A DNA stretch of 64,000 bases from Bradyrhizobium sp. 195. GTDB lineage: Bacteria; Pseudomonadota; Alphaproteobacteria; Rhizobiales; Xanthobacteraceae. The stretch spans positions 1,674,001-1,738,000 of the forward strand of contig NZ_CP082161.1 of the NCBI RefSeq assembly GCF_023101665.1. Direction: 5' to 3'. The notes beneath the pieces are model-generated. The model made no database searches and was not told the DNA's origin. It saw only the letters and a list, made by a program, of their open reading frames with translations. Of the stretch, positions 27,980 to 37,984 are shown in pieces. Both the position numbers and the translations under genes were made by a program. The number at the start of each line of letters is the position of its first letter. The first letter of the stretch is position 1.

Positions 27980-28816
27980 GTGAATCTAGGTCTACCAGAT
28001 GGCAATGCGGTCGCAGCTCAATCATCGGAAACGGTGCCTCGCGGTCCAATTCACGCCGATGGAGCCGGCCGTCCGCTGCGTGAGCGGAAAACGCTGGTAT
28101 TGACCGGGGCATCGCGCGGTATCGGTCGCGCCACCGGAAGTTTGTTTTCGCAAGCCGGTTGGCGCATCATTTCTTGCGCGCGCCAACCATTCGACGCGGT
28201 CCGCTGCCCATGGGACTCAGAGGGGGATAGCTATATCGAAGTCGACCTGAGCGATCATCGAACGCTGCCGCGCGTGATTGCCCAGATAAAGGAGCGCCTT
28301 GCCGGCGCACCGCTGCAGGGACTGATAAACAATGCCGGAAACTCACCAAAAACGCCAAACGGTGCCCGGCTGACGTCGCTGGCGACCTCAGTCGATACCT
28401 GGATGAGCGTGTTCCACCTCAATCTGGTGGCGCCGATCCTGCTCGCTCAAGGTCTGTTCGATGAGCTAAAAGCGGCTTCAGGCTCGATCGTCAATGTGAC
28501 TTCGATCGCCGGCGCGCGGGTGCATCCATTTGCGGGCACGGCATATGCGACGTCGAAAGCTGCGCTCGCTTGTCTCACGCGCGAAATGGCGCACGATTAC
28601 GCCTCACATGGCATTCGCGTCAATGCGATCGCGCCCGGCGAAATCAAGACGGACATTTTGTCGCCTGACACGGAAGCGCATCTTGTGCCAAAGATCCCAC
28701 TTCGCCGGGTGGGTACACCCGAAGAGGTCGCCAAGGTCATTTTCTTCCTATGTTCAGATGCGGCAAGTTATGTCACTGGCGCCGAAGTGCCGATCAATGG
28801 CGGGCAACACTTGTGA
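27980..28816 (+). CDS. fixR: FixR, short-chain dehydrogenase/reductase upstream of nifA
   Basis: 278 residues from GTG 27980 (GGAAGGGAG seven bases before), which gives the known FixR length; the longer open frame runs into the promoter. Rossmann NAD(P) motif TGASRGIGRATG, NNAGN, catalytic YATSK and the C-terminal INGGQ are intact, so it should be an active oxidoreductase. Its substrate is unknown, and in B. japonicum fixR is dispensable for fixation. Cotranscribed with nifA 190 bases downstream. Confidence 0.93.
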   Translation: MNLGLPDGNAVAAQSSETVPRGPIHADGAGRPLRERKTLVLTGASRGIGRATGSLFSQAGWRIISCARQPFDAVRCPWDSEGDSYIEVDLSDHRTLPRVIAQIKERLAGAPLQGLINNAGNSPKTPNGARLTSLATSVDTWMSVFHLNLVAPILLAQGLFDELKAASGSIVNVTSIAGARVHPFAGTAYATSKAALACLTREMAHDYASHGIRVNAIAPGEIKTDILSPDTEAHLVPKIPLRRVGTPEEVAKVIFFLCSDAASYVTGAEVPINGGQHL

Positions 28817-29007
28817 GTGAATCCGTCCCTGGCGAACCCGGCTAACTGAGCTTCATCGATGGAAGCCATGTTGGCCGGGGCGAATCCGCGCAGCGAGTTG
28901 GAAAGAATAAAGCGGCAAATCTAGCCACTGTAAGTGCTGCCGGCGTGCCATGAAGAGGCGTCATCTCTCGCCCCGCCCTGAGAACTGGATGTCAGATCGA
29001 GGCAGGC

Positions 29008-30831
29008 ATGCAACACGAGTTCAACAAGTCCGATCGAGGTGATGGGGAGGATCAAGAAAGGAACGGAGAAGACATTATGCTGGACAGCGTTTCCCTGCGC
29101 GAAAAACCAAACTCAACCTCCGACGCGGACCCTTCCGCTTCTATTCTGCGGTCGCAAGAGAAATCGCTAAGCACGATCTTTGAAATAGCGCACGCGCTCA
29201 CCGGCCTATGCCGGCTCGAAGCCAAGCTGGCGAGCGTCATCGAGCGTCTGCCATCGCTCGTGCAGATGCGGCGCGGCATCGTATGTCTGTTCGATCATGA
29301 CGGGGTGCCCGAGATCATCGTAGACGACGGCCGGAGCGAAGGGCGCGACGCGCGTTGCGGGGTGCGCTTGCCGCAAGGAGCAATTGATCAAATTGTGGCG
29401 ACGGGGCGGCCGCTCATCGTCGAGAACGTAGCGCTGCATTCGATCTTCAGTTCTTCGGACGTCGAGATGCTGGACGCCGCCGGTAATACGCGTGTTGCGT
29501 TCATCGGCGTTCCCATAGACATTGACGAGAAAGTTGTGGGTACGCTGAGCATCGACCGCATCGCAGACAACGGGACGCATGCGCAGCTCGAGGACGACCT
29601 CCGCCTGCTAACGATGGTCGCAAGCCTTCTGGGCCAGACGGCGAAGCTGCATTGCGTTTTTGTGCGCGATCGCGGGCGGCTTATGGACGAGGAGTTCCGG
29701 CTGCAGAAGCAGCTGTCCGAGCTCAAGCCTCATGGGCGGGAGCGTAAGAGGGTCCAAGTCGATGGAATGATCGGCGAGAGCCCGGCGCTGCGCGCGTTGC
29801 TTGAGAAGATCGAGCTGATCGCTAAATCGAATAGCACCGTTCTGTTGCGCGGCGAATCGGGTACCGGCAAAGAGCTGGTCGCGAAGGCTATTCACGAGCG
29901 TTCAGCGCGCGCCAAACGCCCCTTTATCAAGCTGAATTGCGCAGCCCTCACCGAGACGGTGCTGGAATCCGAATTGTTCGGTCACGAGAAGGGGGCGTTT
30001 ACGGGCGCATTCAACGCGCGCAAGGGTCGCTTCGAGCTCGCCGACAAGGGAACGTTGTTTCTGGACGAGATTGGAGAGATCTCGGCGTCGTTCCAGGCGA
30101 AGCTCCTGCGCGTGCTTCAGGAGCAGGAGTTCGAGCGGGTCGGCGGCAATCAGACGATCAAAGTCGACGTCCGCGTGATTGCAGCCACGAATAAGAATCT
30201 TGAAGAGGCGGTGGCAAGGAAGGAGTTTCGTGCCGATCTCTATTATCGCATCAGCGTGGTTCCTCTGCTACTGCCGCCGCTGCGCGAAAGACGCACTGAT
30301 ATTCCGCTTCTCGCCGCTCGATTCTTGAAGAACTTCAACAATGAGAACGGCCGTGCTCTGGTCTTCGATTCAAGTGCGATTGACGTTCTTATGAATTGCG
30401 GATTTCCCGGTAATGTCCGCGAGCTGGAGAACTGTGTGCAGCGGACCGCGACCCTGGCGCACGGATCGTCGATCGTAAGAGACAATTTTGCCTGCTGCCA
30501 CGGGCAATGCCTGTCGGCCACGCTATGGAAGTGCGGGCCGGAGCAAGTGGCGCGACAGCCGAGCCCGGTGATCTCACTCCCCGCGAGGCTGAGCATGCCG
30601 CCAACACAAGCTGTGGCACACGTTCAGCCGGTCGGTAGCGAACTGACGCCGCTAGAGCCACCCGGCCGACCTGTCATAGGTGCCGCCAAGGTCACAGATC
30701 GCGAGCGCGTAGTCGCGGCGATGGAAAGGTCCGGGTGGGTACAGGCCAAGGCGGCGCGCCTGCTTGGACTGACGCCTCGCCAGATTGGCTATGCCTTGAG
30801 AAGGCACGGTATCGAGATCAAGCGCTTCTGA
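29008..30831 (+). CDS. nifA: NifA, oxygen-sensitive activator of RpoN nif/fix promoters
   Basis: 607 residues. N-terminal GAF domain ([17 protein letters not shown]...), AAA+ domain with GESGTGKE (Walker A), GAFTGA loop for sigma-54 contact, TLFLDEIGE (Walker B) and a C-terminal Fis-type HTH ([22 protein letters not shown]). After the AAA+ domain the cysteines are spaced C-X11-C-X19-C-X4-C, the redox/metal motif that makes rhizobial NifA oxygen-labile. ATG 29008 has GAGGCAGG upstream; ATG 29077 with GGAGAAG is a good alternative. Activates fixA and other nif genes with RpoN. Confidence 0.96.
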   Translation: MQHEFNKSDRGDGEDQERNGEDIMLDSVSLREKPNSTSDADPSASILRSQEKSLSTIFEIAHALTGLCRLEAKLASVIERLPSLVQMRRGIVCLFDHDGVPEIIVDDGRSEGRDARCGVRLPQGAIDQIVATGRPLIVENVALHSIFSSSDVEMLDAAGNTRVAFIGVPIDIDEKVVGTLSIDRIADNGTHAQLEDDLRLLTMVASLLGQTAKLHCVFVRDRGRLMDEEFRLQKQLSELKPHGRERKRVQVDGMIGESPALRALLEKIELIAKSNSTVLLRGESGTGKELVAKAIHERSARAKRPFIKLNCAALTETVLESELFGHEKGAFTGAFNARKGRFELADKGTLFLDEIGEISASFQAKLLRVLQEQEFERVGGNQTIKVDVRVIAATNKNLEEAVARKEFRADLYYRISVVPLLLPPLRERRTDIPLLAARFLKNFNNENGRALVFDSSAIDVLMNCGFPGNVRELENCVQRTATLAHGSSIVRDNFACCHGQCLSATLWKCGPEQVARQPSPVISLPARLSMPPTQAVAHVQPVGSELTPLEPPGRPVIGAAKVTDRERVVAAMERSGWVQAKAARLLGLTPRQIGYALRRHGIEIKRF

Positions 30832-31198
30832 ATAAAAAGTCGGGCTCGCGTCTCTCTCGCTCGCCCGGGCGCGGTAGGAGAACGTGCGCAAGAGGCGGTA
30901 CTCTGGTCCATGAAGCGGATACGAAACCGATGTGCTCTGGTTGGGGGTGGCCATGCCGGGAAGCGTAAGCCCTCTTCGCGTTAGCCGGGTGCTGGTCATC
31001 GTCTGCTTGCAATGTATTCGCCCTATGAGAAATGACTAGGTGTCGAACTAGCGCAAGATCGCGGCCGCGCCGTTTCTGCCGCGACTCAGATCAGAGAGAG
31101 ATCACGTCCGCTTTGCGCAGCCCGTCGCAGTCCCGACAACGGTCTCACCGTCAGTTGCCAGCCATTGCATTCGTCCCTCATCGGCGAAATGCCTGGGG

Positions 31199-31214
31199 TG
31201 GTATGACAGTTGCT
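31199..31214 (+). promoter_or_regulatory. RpoN (-24/-12) promoter of fixA
   Basis: TGGTATGACAGTTGCT matches TGGCACG-N4-TTGCT with invariant GG and GC correctly spaced, 38 bases before the fixA start. I did not find a clean TGT-N10-ACA NifA site upstream. Confidence 0.8.
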
Positions 31215-31252
31215 ATTCGTGAGGAGCCTGCTCAACATCTTAGGAGAAGCAT

Positions 31253-32119
31253 ATGCACAGCATCGTCTGCATCAAACAGGTCCCCGACTCCGCACAAATC
31301 CGCGTGCATCCTGTCACGAATACGATCATGCGTCAGGGCGTGCCGACAATCATCAATCCATATGATCTGTTCGCACTGGAAGCTGCGCTCGAGCTACGAG
31401 ACAAGTTCGGCGGCGAAATCACTGTTCTGACAATGGGGCCGCCGTCGGCCGAAGAATCTCTCCGAAAGGCGCTGACATTTGGTGCCGATCGTGCTGTCCT
31501 GCTCACTGATCGTAGTTTCGCGGGCTCCGATACGCTGGCGACGAGTTACGCGCTGGCGTGCGCGATTCGCAATATAGGGAAGGAATATGGCCCACCAGAC
31601 GTCATATTCACTGGCAAGCAGACTATCGACGGCGATACGGCGCAGGTGGGACCTGGCATTGCGAAGAGGCTCGGGGTCCAGCAGCTTACTTATGTTTCCA
31701 CAATCAAAGCGTTGGACTTCAAAGCACGTACGATCGATGCGGAACGGCGCTGCGAAGGAGGAGTCCAGGTGCTGCGTTCCAAGCTTCCTTGTCTCGTCAG
31801 CATGTTAGAGGCAAGCAATCAAATTCGCCGCGGTGCAATGATCGATGCCTTGCGTGCGGCCCGTGCCTCAATCGTAAAATGGAGCGCTCAAACTGCCGGC
31901 GTGGATGACATGGCCAAATGCGGTCTGAGGGGGTCGCCGACCGTCGTCAAGCGTGTCTTCGCGCCCTCCGCACGAGCAGAGAAGGCGACGTGGGTGGAAG
32001 CGGCCGAGCAGCCGGCGCAAGCGTTGATCGACGCCATGTTCAAGCGCAATCCTACGCTCGAGACGGAGCTCGCACAGCTTGCGCGCGGTACCTTATCCGC
32101 GCAAACTAGCGGTGCGTGA
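31253..32119 (+). CDS. fixA: FixA, electron-transfer flavoprotein beta-type subunit
   Basis: 288 residues, ETF-beta family. VCIKQVPDS at the start, VLTMGPPSAEESLRKALTFGADRAVLLTD, FTGKQTIDGDTAQVGPGIAKRLG and ASNQIRRG mark the AMP/FAD-binding fold. With FixB, FixC and FixX it forms a bifurcating complex that feeds low-potential electrons to nitrogenase. fixBCX are not in this window, as in B. japonicum where fixA is separate. TAGGAGAA lies upstream of the ATG. Confidence 0.95.
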   Translation: MHSIVCIKQVPDSAQIRVHPVTNTIMRQGVPTIINPYDLFALEAALELRDKFGGEITVLTMGPPSAEESLRKALTFGADRAVLLTDRSFAGSDTLATSYALACAIRNIGKEYGPPDVIFTGKQTIDGDTAQVGPGIAKRLGVQQLTYVSTIKALDFKARTIDAERRCEGGVQVLRSKLPCLVSMLEASNQIRRGAMIDALRAARASIVKWSAQTAGVDDMAKCGLRGSPTVVKRVFAPSARAEKATWVEAAEQPAQALIDAMFKRNPTLETELAQLARGTLSAQTSGA

Positions 32120-32602
32120 AATCGCGGCTGATCGAGCGGAGCCAGCGCTAGCCTGGGTCGTGGTCATGCATTGGCCCGTCGCTCGGTGCACCAGGCACGA
32201 TTCAAGCTTTTCGACCGCTCGCTAAGGTTTGGCGAACTGCGATACCCGGTCCACTGGGGAATTCATGCAGCCTCAAGACGTGCCCGTTAGGTTTGCTTGG
32301 CAGCGCACGTGGAGCTCGCGCGAGGGATGTATCTCCCTCGCGCGAGCTCGGCCGTGTTTCACGTCACCGCAAAGTGCGAGCATTATCATCGCGCCGCTCG
32401 ACCACAGAACGAATCGAGCGTGGCGGTAGTGCTCAGCCATTCCCGGTCAACATCAGCGACGGCTCGTCCCGATACTGCTCGATATTGCATAGGAAGAACC
32501 GTGACCCGCAGAGTGGCACGCGAACCACCGCGCGATCACCGCAAGGACCGCCACGCACCCGTTCAGTTAGTCTTGGACGTGAAGGTCCCCGTGGGCGCGC
32601 TG
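32120..32602. other. Convergent intergenic region between fixA and the MFS gene
   Basis: No gene recognised; it contains the strong hairpin at 32312-32349. Confidence 0.4.
32312..32349. terminator. Perfect 16-bp hairpin between convergent genes
   Basis: Arms 32312-32327 and 32334-32349 (GAGCTCGCGCGAGGGA and its complement) with a 6-base loop. It sits between the stops of fixA (+) and the MFS permease (-). It lacks a clean T tract, so it may act as a bidirectional or RNA-stabilising hairpin rather than a textbook terminator. Confidence 0.5.
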
Positions 32603-33952
32603 CTAATGCGTGGTAAATTGCGCGCTTACGGCCCGGTTAGACCGCTCGGGTCGCGACAGCTTCGCAACTCTCTTGGTGTTTCCTGGATAAATCGTGAGTG
32701 CGGCGATAATGCCGAGCAAAGCTGCAAACATCAACCAGAAACCCGGCGAAGCCTTGTCGTCGGTCCGATCGATCAGCCAAGTCGATGCGAGCGGCGTAAA
32801 GGTGCCAAAGAGAGCTGCGGCGAGTGCGAAGGCCAAAGAAAAGCAGGTTGTGCGAACGTGCTTCGGCACGATTTCGACCAGAGCGCCCAACATGGCGCCG
32901 CTATAGGTGCCAAAGTAGAACGAGAACATCATCTCCACTATCAGCATCTTGCCAAAGCTTGGGTCGGTCACAAGCCAAGACAACGCCGGATATACAGTCA
33001 CCAAGGCAAGGCCGGCAATGGTCAGCAAGACCGGCTTCCGGCCGATTCTGTCAGAAATCGCGCCGCCAATTGGGTTCCAGATGAAGTTCGTCACGGCGAC
33101 CAAAAGCGTTACCAAGAGCGTGTTCTGCGAGGACAGCTGCAATACGTGCTTTCCGAACGTAGGCGTGTACACCGTGACGAAATAGAAGGTCGTGGTCGTC
33201 AGCATCGCCATCATCATGCCAAGAATGACAATGCGCCAGTTCGCAACTGTGGAGGCAAATACCTCGCGGGCCGTTGGGTGGGTCTTCATGACCAGAAACT
33301 CCGGAGTTTCCTCCAGCGTCCGGCGCAGGAAGAAGATGAGCGGAACGATCAAGCAGCCAAGGAAGAATGGGATCCGCCAGCCCCAGGCGGCAACCATTTC
33401 GGCCGGAAGTGCTTCGCTCAAAAAATATCCGATAAGAGCCGCGACAAAGATCGCAACCTGCTGGCTCGAGGACTGAAACGATGTGTAAAAGCCGCGGTTG
33501 CCCGGAGTGGCAATCTCGGAGAGGTAGACGGAAACGCCGCCAACCTCAACGCCGGCAGAAAAGCCCTGCAACAGCCGTCCGAACAGCACGATCGCGGGTG
33601 CGGCAATGCCGATTGTTGCATAGCCGGGACAAAAGGCGATGATGACGGTGCCAATAGCCATGATCGAAAGCGTGATGATCAGGCCTTGCCGACGGCCAAT
33701 CTGGTCAATATAGGCTCCAAGCACAATCGCGCCAACAGGTCGCATCAAGGCCCCCAGCCAGAACACACCGAAAGTGTTAAGCAGTGAAGCGGTTTCGCTT
33801 CCTGATGGAAAGAACGCGTTTCCGATGGCACTGGCGTAGAACCCGAACAAGAAGAAGTCGAACTGCTCGAGGAAGTTGCCGCTCGTCGCACGTAAGATGG
33901 CGCCAATGCGCGATTTGGCATTTGACGCTTGCGCGATGGACGCTGGTGACAT
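32603..33952 (-). CDS. MFS transporter, citrate/tricarballylate:proton symporter type
   Basis: 449 residues with about 12 membrane helices. MHS-family marks: [20 protein letters not shown] at helix 1, [12 protein letters not shown] in loop 2-3, [28 protein letters not shown], and [10 protein letters not shown] in the second half. These resemble CitA/TcuC-type permeases for tri- or dicarboxylates. It could take up plant organic acids; the exact substrate is inferred from family only. It is transcribed toward fixA. A weak -24/-12-like sequence upstream lacks the GC and was not accepted. Confidence 0.88.
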   Translation of the reverse strand: MSPASIAQASNAKSRIGAILRATSGNFLEQFDFFLFGFYASAIGNAFFPSGSETASLLNTFGVFWLGALMRPVGAIVLGAYIDQIGRRQGLIITLSIMAIGTVIIAFCPGYATIGIAAPAIVLFGRLLQGFSAGVEVGGVSVYLSEIATPGNRGFYTSFQSSSQQVAIFVAALIGYFLSEALPAEMVAAWGWRIPFFLGCLIVPLIFFLRRTLEETPEFLVMKTHPTAREVFASTVANWRIVILGMMMAMLTTTTFYFVTVYTPTFGKHVLQLSSQNTLLVTLLVAVTNFIWNPIGGAISDRIGRKPVLLTIAGLALVTVYPALSWLVTDPSFGKMLIVEMMFSFYFGTYSGAMLGALVEIVPKHVRTTCFSLAFALAAALFGTFTPLASTWLIDRTDDKASPGFWLMFAALLGIIAALTIYPGNTKRVAKLSRPERSNRAVSAQFTTH

Positions 33953-34230
33953 GGCGAGTTTCCTCTCGGTTTGAAATGGCCGGTTCCGGAGAAAATCTCA
34001 CGCCAGCCGAGTGCAGTTTCATGGCCGCGAATCTGCCATCAGGGCACTATCGACCAACCCGTAAGCGCCTGACGTTTCCGGCATATTTTCGGCAATTGCC
34101 GCAAACTCGCACAGTTTTTCGGGCGTTATTCCGCTCGCGCCGCAGGAGTGACTCTCAAGCTACTGAAACCTCGGGAAGTTCTCGGCGACAAGGTTGTTGT
34201 CTGTGGGGTGGCCGAATTTCTCGTTGAGCG

Positions 34231-34282
34231 GTGGAAGCCAGATGAACCTGTTCGATTGATCCAAACGAATGCTCGGTTATCG
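34231..34282 (+). repeat. 52-bp inverted repeat, left copy
   Basis: Starts GTGGAAGCCAGATG and ends GCTCGGTTATCG. It is identical, in reverse complement, to 34612-34663, 329 bases away. Both copies are read in the same frame inside open frames (WKPDEPVRLIQTNARLS), which suggests pieces of one former coding sequence. Confidence 0.85.
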
Positions 34283-34611
34283 GATGCATGGCATACGAGC
34301 GGCAGGGAAGAGCTCCGTGAGATGTCGTGCTAGAACAGCTCGCGAGCCTGCGATTGGCGCCGAGGTGCGTTAGCATCTCACCCGATGTCCAGCGATTTGG
34401 CCTCGAGTTGCTCAAGTTAACCTGAGATTTGATGGAAAAGATTTGGTGAGCGTGCTGGCGATCGAGCCCGTCCGATAGCGCCGATCGCCATGCTCGGCAA
34501 GTGCCACGTTGTCCTTCGAAGCGAGGCGCGCCTCGTACTTCGAGGGGCGCTGCGGTCCGAATGCGGTCCAAAACCCGTGCTGAGGGGGAGGAACATAGCG
34601 GGCCTCCTCAG

Positions 34612-34663
34612 CGATAACCGAGCATTCGTTTGGATCAATCGAACAGGTTCATCTGGCTTCCAC
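34612..34663 (-). repeat. 52-bp inverted repeat, right copy
   Basis: Exact reverse complement of 34231-34282; identity ends sharply on both sides. Confidence 0.85.
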
Positions 34664-34960
34664 GCCGTATGAAAAACCTGGTATTCGTCACGAATTATGA
34701 CCAGGTCCAAGCAATCGGAATGCCGTGATAAGCCATACGCGACTCCTTTCTTGCCGGAGGCAACGCCACGCCAGCCTCGCAACCTGATTGGCCGTAGATT
34801 TTGCACATCAGTCTCAGCCCGTAAGCAAGGGCTATGAACCGGCACAAACCATGCGGTGGCATCGGGCCAGGAGCTGGGCGGCACATCGCAATTCTTTCTG
34901 ATCGAGGCTTGTGCGCATTCGGAATCTGACCACGACAATTCCAGGTCGCATCACCCTGCC

Positions 34961-36787
34961 TTATTCGACGGTTACCGATTTCGCGAGATTTCGGGGTTGG
35001 TCGACGTCCGTGCCCATCAGGATGGCCGTGTGGTAGGCCAGAAGCTGCACCGGAATCGCATAGACAATCGACGTAAATGTCGTACCCATCTCCGGCAGCA
35101 CAATCGTCGCGAGTGAATCCATGGATACCTCTGCGGCTCCCCGAGCGTCCGTTATCAAGATAATCTTGCCGCCGCGTGCGGCGACCTCCTGCATGTTCGA
35201 GATGGTCTTTTCGAACACCCGGTCGCAGGGAGCAATGACGATTACGGGAACGCTCTCGTCGATCAAGGCTATCGGGCCGTGCTTGAGCTCTCCGGCCGCA
35301 TAGCCCTCGGCGTGAATATAGGAGATCTCCTTCAGCTTCAGTGCCCCCTCCAGGGCCAGTGGAAACGACGTGCCGCGACCAAGATATAGCACGTCACGCG
35401 ATTTGGCGATGTCGCGTGCGAGCTTCTCGATCTGCGGCTCGCTGGCGAGCGCCGCTGTAACTAGCCGCGGAATTTCGATCAGCGCTCGCACGAGATCGAC
35501 CTCGTCGCTCTCCGGCAATTCACCGCGCGCCTTGCCAGCAGCGACGGCAAGCGCCGCCAGGACGACCAGCTGGCATGTGAACGCCTTGGTCGAGGCAACG
35601 CCGATTTCAGGTCCGGCGAGTGTCTGCAACACTGTCCCGCTTTCGCGCGCAATGGTCGAACTCAGTACGTTCACGATCGAGAGGGTATGCAGGCCTTGCG
35701 ATTTGGCATAGCGGAGCGCGGCCAGCGTATCGGCCGTCTCGCCGGACTGCGAGATGAAGATAGCAAGATCTCCCTTGCGCATCGGCGCCTCACGATACCG
35801 AAATTCGGAGGCGACATCGAGCTCGACCGGAATACGAGCCAGCCGCTCGAACCAGTATTTGCCGATATGGCCGGCGTAGCCTGCCGTACCGCAAGCCGTG
35901 ATCGAGATATGTCCGATCTCGTTGAAGTCGAACGGAAGCTCCTGCGGCAGTGCCACGCTCTCGGTAGCGATATCGACGTAATGCGCCAGCGTCTGCCCGA
36001 TCACCTCTGGCTGTTCGTGGATTTCCTTCGCCATGAAGTGGCGGTAGTTTGCTTTCTCGACGAGAAACGACGACGCGCCAGATCTCATCACCTCCCGGCG
36101 GACAACTGTGCCTTGTGCGTCGTAGACCACGCTGAAGTTGCGGTTGAGCACAGCCCAATCGCCGTCCTCAAGGTAGGTGATCAAGCCGGTAAGGGGCGCG
36201 AGCGCGATAGCATCCGATCCGAGATACATTTCGCCTTCGCCATGCCCGATCGCGAGTGGTGAGCCCTTGCGCGCACCGATCATGAGGTCGTGTTGACCCT
36301 TGAACAGGATTGCAAGCGCAAACGCGCCGACTAGCCGCGGTAGCGACGCTTTTACTGCCTCCTGCGGCGAGCAGCCATCTTTCAGATAAAAGTCGATGAG
36401 ATGCGTCACCACCTCGGTGTCTGTTTCAGAGGCGAAGCAGGCGCCATGCTGTTTTAGCTCCGCTCGCAGCTCGCGGAAATTCTCGATTATGCCGTTATGG
36501 ACGACTGCAACATTGTCCGTTGCATGCGGATGAGCATTGTGCTCCGTCGGCTTGCCATGAGTAGCCCAGCGCGTGTGCCCAATCCCGACATGGCCGGAGA
36601 GCGGATGGCAGCGAACGCGTGTCTCAAGGTTCCTCAGCTTGCCCTCGGCGCGTCGAAGCTCGATATGGTTTCCTTTGAGCGTTCCGATGCCCGCGGAGTC
36701 ATAGCCGCGATATTCCAGTCGCTTCAGTGAATCGATGAGACGATCCGCGACCGGACCGCGCCCCAAGATGCCGACAATTCCGCACAT
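34961..36787 (-). CDS. nodM: NodM, glucosamine-6-phosphate synthase
   Basis: 608 residues, full-length GlmS type. N-terminal glutaminase with the nucleophile Cys2 (MCGIVGILG), HTRWATHG and HNGIIEN; C-terminal two SIS domains (SQSGETADT, GRGTSFPLALEGALKLKEISYIHAEGY) and the closing DQPRNLAKSVTVE. It makes glucosamine-6-phosphate from fructose-6-phosphate and glutamine, the precursor of UDP-GlcNAc for NodC. Because it sits in the nodulation region it is likely the symbiotic copy (nodM) beside a housekeeping glmS. No nod box is visible upstream; the start follows GAGGT. Confidence 0.93.
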   Translation of the reverse strand: MCGIVGILGRGPVADRLIDSLKRLEYRGYDSAGIGTLKGNHIELRRAEGKLRNLETRVRCHPLSGHVGIGHTRWATHGKPTEHNAHPHATDNVAVVHNGIIENFRELRAELKQHGACFASETDTEVVTHLIDFYLKDGCSPQEAVKASLPRLVGAFALAILFKGQHDLMIGARKGSPLAIGHGEGEMYLGSDAIALAPLTGLITYLEDGDWAVLNRNFSVVYDAQGTVVRREVMRSGASSFLVEKANYRHFMAKEIHEQPEVIGQTLAHYVDIATESVALPQELPFDFNEIGHISITACGTAGYAGHIGKYWFERLARIPVELDVASEFRYREAPMRKGDLAIFISQSGETADTLAALRYAKSQGLHTLSIVNVLSSTIARESGTVLQTLAGPEIGVASTKAFTCQLVVLAALAVAAGKARGELPESDEVDLVRALIEIPRLVTAALASEPQIEKLARDIAKSRDVLYLGRGTSFPLALEGALKLKEISYIHAEGYAAGELKHGPIALIDESVPVIVIAPCDRVFEKTISNMQEVAARGGKIILITDARGAAEVSMDSLATIVLPEMGTTFTSIVYAIPVQLLAYHTAILMGTDVDQPRNLAKSVTVE

Positions 36788-37006
36788 TTAATCAGTTTAC
36801 CTCAAGTTCAAAACGGAGCGTCCCGCAAGGCGCGCCTGACCAATTCGCTCGCTATAGTTATCGGCCAATCTGGCCGTTCCTGCCCTCCATCGGGCACGCG
36901 GCACCCGGAGGTGCGCGAGCTCCAAGCAACACGTGGAGCCCAGTCGAATTCGCCGGAAGATCCTAAAGCAACTTTCTGGCAATCGGACAATGAGCGCCGT
37001 CAGCAG

Positions 37007-37984
37007 TTACCAGCTGCATGAGTCTCTCGTTTTGTCCGATGTACCCGATACCGCCAAGAAGGCCTGGTAGGTCTGCCGCATTCCATCTACAAGCCATGTC
37101 CTCGCGCGCCAGCCGAGGCGTGCGAGATGGCTGACGTCGAGCAGCTTGCGCGGCGTGCCGTCGGGGCGCGAGGTGTCGAAATTGATCTCGCCGCGGTAGC
37201 CGACGACCTCAGCCACGATCCGCGCGAACTCGGCGATTGTGATGTCCTCGCCAGTGCCGATATTGACAAGATCCGCGCTCGAATAGCTCTTCATCAGGTG
37301 CACGCAGGCATCCGCCATGTCGTCGACATACAGGAACTCGCGCCGTGGCGTGCCGGTGCCCCACACGGCGACACTCTTTGCGCCCGCGACCTTCGCCTCG
37401 TGGAAGCGGCGGATCAGCGCGGCAACGACATGGCTCAATTCGGGATGATAATTGTCGCCGGGGCCATAGAGATTGGTCGGCATCACGCTGATGAAGTCGC
37501 TGCCATACTGGCTGCGATAGGCTTCCGCCATCTTGATGCCGGCGATCTTGGCGATCGCATAGGGCTCGTTGGTCGGCTCGAGCGAGCCTGATAGCACCGA
37601 ATCCTCGCGCAGCGGCTGTGGGGCCAGCTTCGGATAGATGCAGGACGAGCCCAAAAACATCAGCTTTTCAGCGCCGTTTTGATGCGCGGCCTGGATCACA
37701 TTCGCGGCGATCGCGATGTTGTCGTAGATGAACTCGGCGCGCAGCGTGTCGTTGGCGACGATGCCGCCGACTTTTGCGGCGGCGAGGAAGATCACTTGCG
37801 GCCGCATTTTCGCGAACCAGTCGAACACGGCGGCCTGGTTGCAGAGATCGACCTCGCGCCGGTCCACGGTGACGAGCTGCACGTCCTCCCGCGCGAGCCG
37901 GCGCGCAATCGCGCTGCCGACCATGCCGCGATGACCTGCGACGTAGACGCTTTTGCCTGTCAGCTCAAACGGTGCGTTTGCCAT
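37007..37984 (-). CDS. nolK: NolK, GDP-L-fucose synthase (epimerase/reductase)
   Basis: 325 residues, extended SDR family. [10 protein letters not shown] (NADP motif), [15 protein letters not shown] (catalytic Ser), the YAIAK catalytic Tyr/Lys, and [27 protein letters not shown] and [10 protein letters not shown] of the GMER branch. It converts GDP-4-keto-6-deoxymannose to GDP-fucose for NodZ. It overlaps the end of noeL by 20 bases, so the two form an operon. The base composition is richer in GC at third positions than the nod operon, more like core genome. Confidence 0.93.
   Translation of the reverse strand: MANAPFELTGKSVYVAGHRGMVGSAIARRLAREDVQLVTVDRREVDLCNQAAVFDWFAKMRPQVIFLAAAKVGGIVANDTLRAEFIYDNIAIAANVIQAAHQNGAEKLMFLGSSCIYPKLAPQPLREDSVLSGSLEPTNEPYAIAKIAGIKMAEAYRSQYGSDFISVMPTNLYGPGDNYHPELSHVVAALIRRFHEAKVAGAKSVAVWGTGTPRREFLYVDDMADACVHLMKSYSSADLVNIGTGEDITIAEFARIVAEVVGYRGEINFDTSRPDGTPRKLLDVSHLARLGWRARTWLVDGMRQTYQAFLAVSGTSDKTRDSCSW

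Larger units (their letters stand above)
33953..34960. other. Decayed region carrying a 52-bp inverted repeat
   Basis: No intact gene recognised between the MFS gene and nodM; see the inverted repeat entries. Confidence 0.4.

Noticed and set aside
32297-33787. 496-codon plus-strand frame opposite the MFS gene
   Set aside because: Composition is unlike protein (runs of H, R, Q, E); the minus-strand MFS gene explains it.
33953-34130. RpoN or nod-box control of the MFS permease
   Set aside because: The best candidate (TGGCGTGAGATTTTCT) lacks the essential GC of the -12 element, and no nod box pattern is present.
36960-36976. RpoN site upstream of nodM (TTGCCAGAAAGTTGCT)
   Set aside because: One of the invariant GG bases is missing.
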